This document shows, in pieces, positions 5,224 to 9,053 of a DNA stretch of 9,053 nt. The notes beneath the pieces were generated by a model that was given only the letters and a program-made list of their open reading frames with translations, was not told the DNA's origin and did not search any database. Position 1 is the stretch's first letter. Each line of letters opens with the position of its first letter. Source of the DNA: Desulfovibrionaceae bacterium (GTDB lineage Bacteria; Desulfobacterota; Desulfovibrionia; Desulfovibrionales; Desulfovibrionaceae); contig JAUNSE010000056.1 in assembly GCA_030539415.1 (NCBI GenBank), positions 1 through 9,053 of the forward strand. The letters run 5' to 3'. Made by a program: the position numbers and the translations under genes.

Positions 5224-5877
5224 CTAGAAGCCGAAGCGCAGGCCCAGGGTGACTTCGTGGTTGTAGGGACGGATGCCCACGGACTGGCCGCTGGAGGACA
5301 CTTCGGTGTAGCCGAGGTCCAGGTAGCGGTAGGCCGCGTCGATGGACATGTCCTCGGTCAGGGCGTAGGCGACGCCGGCGCCCACCTGCCATGCGAAGTT
5401 GGTGCTGCGGTCGTCGGCGGAGTCACTCTGGCCGTTGTGCTTGATATCCACGCCCAGATAGTTGAAGGCAAAGCCGATGCCGGCGCCCACATAGGGGGTG
5501 AAGGCGGTGGAGTTGTGGAAGTCGTAGTAGCCGTTGAGGAGCAGCGTGGTGCTGTTCGTGGTCAGCTCGGAGGAGCCGTTGATGCCGGTTTCCTTGGCTT
5601 CGCTGTTGCCGCGCAGGGCCACTTCGAGTTCGGCGCGGAAGGGAATCATGTAGTTGGGCCAGAAGTCGTAGCCGCCGGCCAGGGCGCCGCCCAGGGTGAA
5701 CTGGGAGTATTCGTCCAGGCCGAAGCCGGAGAGGCCGCCGGATCTTTCAACGGTTCCCGTGTTCTGGACGGTCATCAAGAACTTGGGAGTGAGGTAGAAG
5801 CCGTTGTAGGCGGAGGAGATGCCGGGCGCCATGAAGACGGCGCAGGCCAGCATCAGGGCCATAACGAGACGTTTCAT
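5224..5877 (-). CDS. outer-membrane beta-barrel protein (Opacity/OmpA-barrel-like)
   Basis: A 217-residue secreted protein. Residues 1-23 are a classical Sec signal peptide: MKRL, then a hydrophobic core LVMALMLACAVFM, then a likely cleavage site after SSA before YNGFYL. The mature chain of about 194 residues alternates polar and hydrophobic/aromatic residues, with turns rich in Gly, Asn and Ser. It ends in the aromatic C-terminal strand 'VTLGLRFGF', the Phe-ended signal recognised by the BAM machinery. The segments 'FTPYVGAGIGFAF' and 'DMSIDAAYRYLDLGYTEV' are typical of eight-stranded outer-membrane beta-barrel proteins of the Opacity/surface-antigen group. The start at 5875-5877 is fixed by GGAGG six bases upstream. 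The gene stands alone with its own terminator. Likely roles are surface structure, adhesion or a small pore; no ligand can be named. Confidence 0.85.
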   Translation of the reverse strand: MKRLVMALMLACAVFMAPGISSAYNGFYLTPKFLMTVQNTGTVERSGGLSGFGLDEYSQFTLGGALAGGYDFWPNYMIPFRAELEVALRGNSEAKETGINGSSELTTNSTTLLLNGYYDFHNSTAFTPYVGAGIGFAFNYLGVDIKHNGQSDSADDRSTNFAWQVGAGVAYALTEDMSIDAAYRYLDLGYTEVSSSGQSVGIRPYNHEVTLGLRFGF

Positions 5878-5929
5878 CAGAAACCTCCATAGTTTTTCCT
5901 GTGCCCGACAGGAGTTTGCTCCAAGATGC

Positions 5930-5951
5930 AGTATAGAGGGACGCTTGTCAA
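5930..5951 (-). promoter_or_regulatory. promoter-like hexamers upstream of the outer-membrane protein gene (abnormal spacing)
   Basis: On the minus strand a perfect TTGACA (5946-5951) and a TATACT (5930-5935, five of six) are only 10 nt apart, too close to act together as a sigma70 promoter. Either TATACT is a real -10 with a weak -35, or TTGACA is fortuitous. Transcription from TATACT would leave a leader of about 45 nt. Confidence 0.3.
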
Positions 5952-5959
5952 GAAAGGCC

Positions 5960-6000
5960 GTGAGGGACCCGCAAAGCGCAGGGCATCGCCCTGCACTTTT
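5960..6000. repeat. stem-loop element, copy 2
   Basis: GTGAGGGACCCG (5960-5971) is followed at once by CAAAGCGCAGGGC. The arms GCAGGGC (5978-5984) and GCCCTGC (5988-5994) pair around an ATC loop. The stem extends outward past one C/A mismatch through AAAG/CTTT (5973-5976 with 5996-5999). GCAAAGCGCAG (5971-5981) is identical to 4017-4027, and the GTGAGGG-W-CCCG box matches copy 1 at 11 of 12 bases. Read on plus, it ends in CTTTT, but no plus-strand gene precedes it. Confidence 0.5.
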
Positions 6001-6033
6001 CGGCGCCGGCCTGCCAAGAACCTGCTTCAAAGC

Positions 6034-6061
6034 ATCACACTTGTCATTGTTTTGCTGTCAA
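6034..6061 (-). promoter_or_regulatory. alternative promoter for the outer-membrane protein gene
   Basis: On the minus strand a perfect TTGACA (6056-6061) is followed after 16 nt by TGTGAT (6034-6039, four of six). The start would be near 6027, placing the copy-2 stem-loop inside a roughly 150-nt leader. Confidence 0.3.
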
Positions 6062-6382
6062 ACTGCACTTTTCAGCAAAAAAATGACGTCTCCTTGCGTC
6101 CGCAAAGCATCTCCATATCCGGACTGACTGACGGATCCTGCTGTCTGTATCAGACTGTTTTGAAGTGTGCCAGCCTGCACTGCAGACAGAGTTCGGCTCA
6201 TCGCCCCTGTGCCTTGCCGCCCCTGCGCCGGCATCTGCCTGCCAGATGCGTGCCGCGGAAAGAGCGGAAGCATGGTCCGGCCTTCCGACAAAGAGTGTCC
6301 GCCCGCAAAACCGTACAGATGTACTGGCACGAAGGCCTCTTTCGTTCTCTCCATGGAGCGGCGCATGGCACACGCTCCTTCC
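6062..6382. other. intergenic region between the divergent outer-membrane protein and PPK2 genes
   Basis: No gene is supported. The open frames crossing it on both strands lack ribosome sites and recognisable protein character. The only structure noted is a 7-bp hairpin (GCATCTG/CAGATGC, 6231-6249). Confidence 0.5.
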
Positions 6383-6411
6383 TTGTCCTGTCCCGCGCTG
6401 TCTGCTATTTT
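6383..6411 (+). promoter_or_regulatory. candidate sigma70 promoter of the PPK2 gene
   Basis: TTGTCC (6383-6388) and TATTTT (6406-6411) are separated by 17 nt, each four of six to consensus. The start near 6418 gives a leader of about 107 nt that contains a small CGGCAT/ATGCCG hairpin (6425-6440). Confidence 0.4.
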
Positions 6412-6524
6412 GTCTCCAGTTTCACGGCATTTCCATGCCGTTTCGGCGGACAGTCCGGTCCCGGCCGGCCGCTCCGCCTTCACATTCTGCCGGATCAAAC
6501 GGCATCCGGCAGCAGGGAGATTTC

Positions 6525-8282
<1,758 letters not shown>

Positions 8283-8388
8283 AGCCGGACCGCAGACCCG
8301 GACTGCACGCCCGGGCCTCCTGCCCCCGGCTCCGATGAAATCGGGTCCGTGAGCGGGACCGGCTGGTCGGATGGCGAATCACATGACT

Positions 8389-8423
8389 CAGGGGGAGCGG
8401 ACAGATTCTGTCCGCTCCCCCTG
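8389..8423. terminator. perfect 35-base palindrome between convergent genes (bidirectional terminator candidate)
   Basis: CAGGGGGAGCGGACAGA (8389-8405) is the exact reverse complement of 8407-8423, with a single T at the centre. The RNA of either strand could fold into a 16-bp GC-rich stem with a 3-nt loop. It sits 106 bp past the PPK2 stop and 40 bp past the stop of the convergent flavoprotein gene, where a shared terminator is expected. There is no clear T tract on either side, so classical intrinsic termination is uncertain. It may instead act as a transcript-stabilising hairpin. Confidence 0.6.
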
Positions 8424-8463
8424 CCTGATCCGGCGGGCCCGAACCCGCGGCACGAGGCTTTGC

Positions 8464-8925
8464 CTAGTGCTGCTTGCAGGCCATTTCGCTGATGGTCACC
8501 TTGAAGACGCAGACCCGGTCGAGCAGCCTTTCCGAACGCTTGTGATCCGGGCGTCCGCGGTGCCGGCACATGGCGGCCAGGGCCTTTCTCTTTTCCTCAT
8601 GGTCTTCCACGAACTGCGCCGTGCCGGTGCCGATGACGCTCTGGTAGCGCACCTTGTGCGCGAGCTGGGTCAGCTCCTGGCTCGGCCGGTACAGCGAGGC
8701 CTCCACGCAGACGGTGGGGTTTTTGCGCATGATGTCTATCTTGCGGCCTTCCTTGGCGCTGTGAAAGTAGAAGACGCAGCTTGTGTCGTCCATTTCCAGG
8801 CCGAAGTTCATGGGCACCACATAGGGAATGCCCTCGTCCACATAGCCGAGATGAACGATGGGGCAGGACTGGAGGATGCGCTTGATATGGCTGCGGTCCG
8901 TGACCTCGAGTTCTTTTCTGCGCAT
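8464..8925 (-). CDS. NimA-like FMN-binding protein (pyridoxamine 5'-phosphate oxidase superfamily)
   Basis: A 153-residue split-barrel flavoprotein. The opening MRRKELEVTDRSHIKRIL (1-18), then 'CPIVHLGYVDEGIPYVVPMNFGLE' (21-44), 'FYFHSAKEGRKIDIMRKNPTVCVEA' (52-76) and 'VRYQSVIGTGTAQFVEDHEEKRKAL' (92-116) follow the order of the NimA/5-nitroimidazole-resistance branch. In relatives the H-S-A-x-E-G-R-K segment contributes to FMN phosphate binding, and S96/G99 lie in the dimer strand. Members reduce small molecules such as nitro compounds or merely bind flavin, so the substrate is unknown. NimA activity is not implied. The start at 8923-8925 is fixed by AAGGAGA about five to six bases upstream. 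A longer in-frame ATG at 9019-9021 has no ribosome site. It converges on the PPK2 gene; the palindrome at 8389-8423 separates them. Confidence 0.87.
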   Translation of the reverse strand: MRRKELEVTDRSHIKRILQSCPIVHLGYVDEGIPYVVPMNFGLEMDDTSCVFYFHSAKEGRKIDIMRKNPTVCVEASLYRPSQELTQLAHKVRYQSVIGTGTAQFVEDHEEKRKALAAMCRHRGRPDHKRSERLLDRVCVFKVTISEMACKQH

Positions 8926-9053
8926 GTGACTCTCCTTGCAGGGGATGAAGAGCTTTGTATCCGGGGGGTGATCCGCTGCGCGGGCGGAACGGGAAAAATT
9001 CGCTTCCTCAACATATCCCATGGAAAGGGGGAAATGACGCTCTTGTCTTCCTA
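8926..9053 (-). promoter_or_regulatory. upstream region of the NimA-like gene
   Basis: It contains the strong AAGGAG ribosome site just before the start at 8925. I found no convincing -35/-10 pair; a lone TACAAA-like -10 has no partner. The promoter may lie beyond the right edge or be of another type. Confidence 0.3.

Noticed and set aside
6058..6498. 146-codon minus-strand frame between the outer-membrane protein and PPK2 genes
   Set aside because: It has no ribosome site, no motif and no domain character, and it overlaps promoter-like elements of both flanking genes.
8464..9021. Longer start for the NimA-like gene at 9019-9021
   Set aside because: There is no Shine-Dalgarno sequence ahead of it, and the extra 32 residues do not resemble the family. 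The ATG at 8923-8925 has AAGGAG at ideal spacing and the typical MRRKxxEVTD start.

Overview
The window is GC-rich, densely coded bacterial chromosome. Every gene is preceded by a clear Shine-Dalgarno sequence, and most transcription units end in strong intrinsic hairpins. The selenium-trait genes (a YedE-type transporter, a TusA-like protein and a DUF3343 Se/S-carrier protein), combined with base composition and gene style, suggest an anaerobic, selenium-using Desulfovibrio-like bacterium (Desulfobacterota). That placement is inferred from gene families; no marker gene in the window proves it.

Layout, left to right. (a) 1-112, minus: the first 37 codons of a YczE/YitT-like membrane protein, with its own candidate promoter. 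(b) 345-3911, minus: one transcription unit reading yedE-like transporter, then a 75-residue TusA-like protein, then a DUF3343 protein, then a ribokinase-fold protein resembling NAD(P)HX dehydratase. The genes are spaced 16 bp, then overlap by 4 bp, then by 10 bp. The unit has an intrinsic terminator at its end, a near-consensus promoter at 3884-3911 and an untranslated leader of about 430 nt. (c) 4048-4793, minus: a TRIC/UPF0126 (YadS-like) channel protein with its terminator. (d) 5164-5877, minus: a secreted outer-membrane beta-barrel protein with its terminator. (e) 6383-8282, plus: a two-domain PPK2 enzyme, probably polyphosphate:AMP phosphotransferase. (f) 8464-8925, minus: a NimA-like FMN-binding protein of the pyridoxamine-phosphate-oxidase superfamily. 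It converges on the PPK2 gene across a perfect 35-base palindrome.

How the genes work together. The four-gene unit in (b) looks like a selenium (or reduced-sulfur) uptake and carriage module. YedE would bring a Se/S species across the inner membrane. The TusA-like cysteine and the cysteine of the DUF3343 protein are candidate carriers that would pass it on. The kinase/dehydratase-like protein has an unknown role. SelD, SelA and a selenoprotein are not in the window, so selenium rather than sulfur specificity rests on family knowledge. The other genes look like independent single-gene units.

The most interesting non-coding signals are: the long yedE leader, which contains a textbook intrinsic terminator about 125 nt before the start codon (candidate attenuator, riboswitch or small RNA); a phased run of AAAG direct repeats just upstream of that promoter; and a two-copy stem-loop element shared by the intergenic regions at 3988-4046 and 5960-6000. 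No tRNA, rRNA, CRISPR array, insertion sequence or prophage gene was seen.
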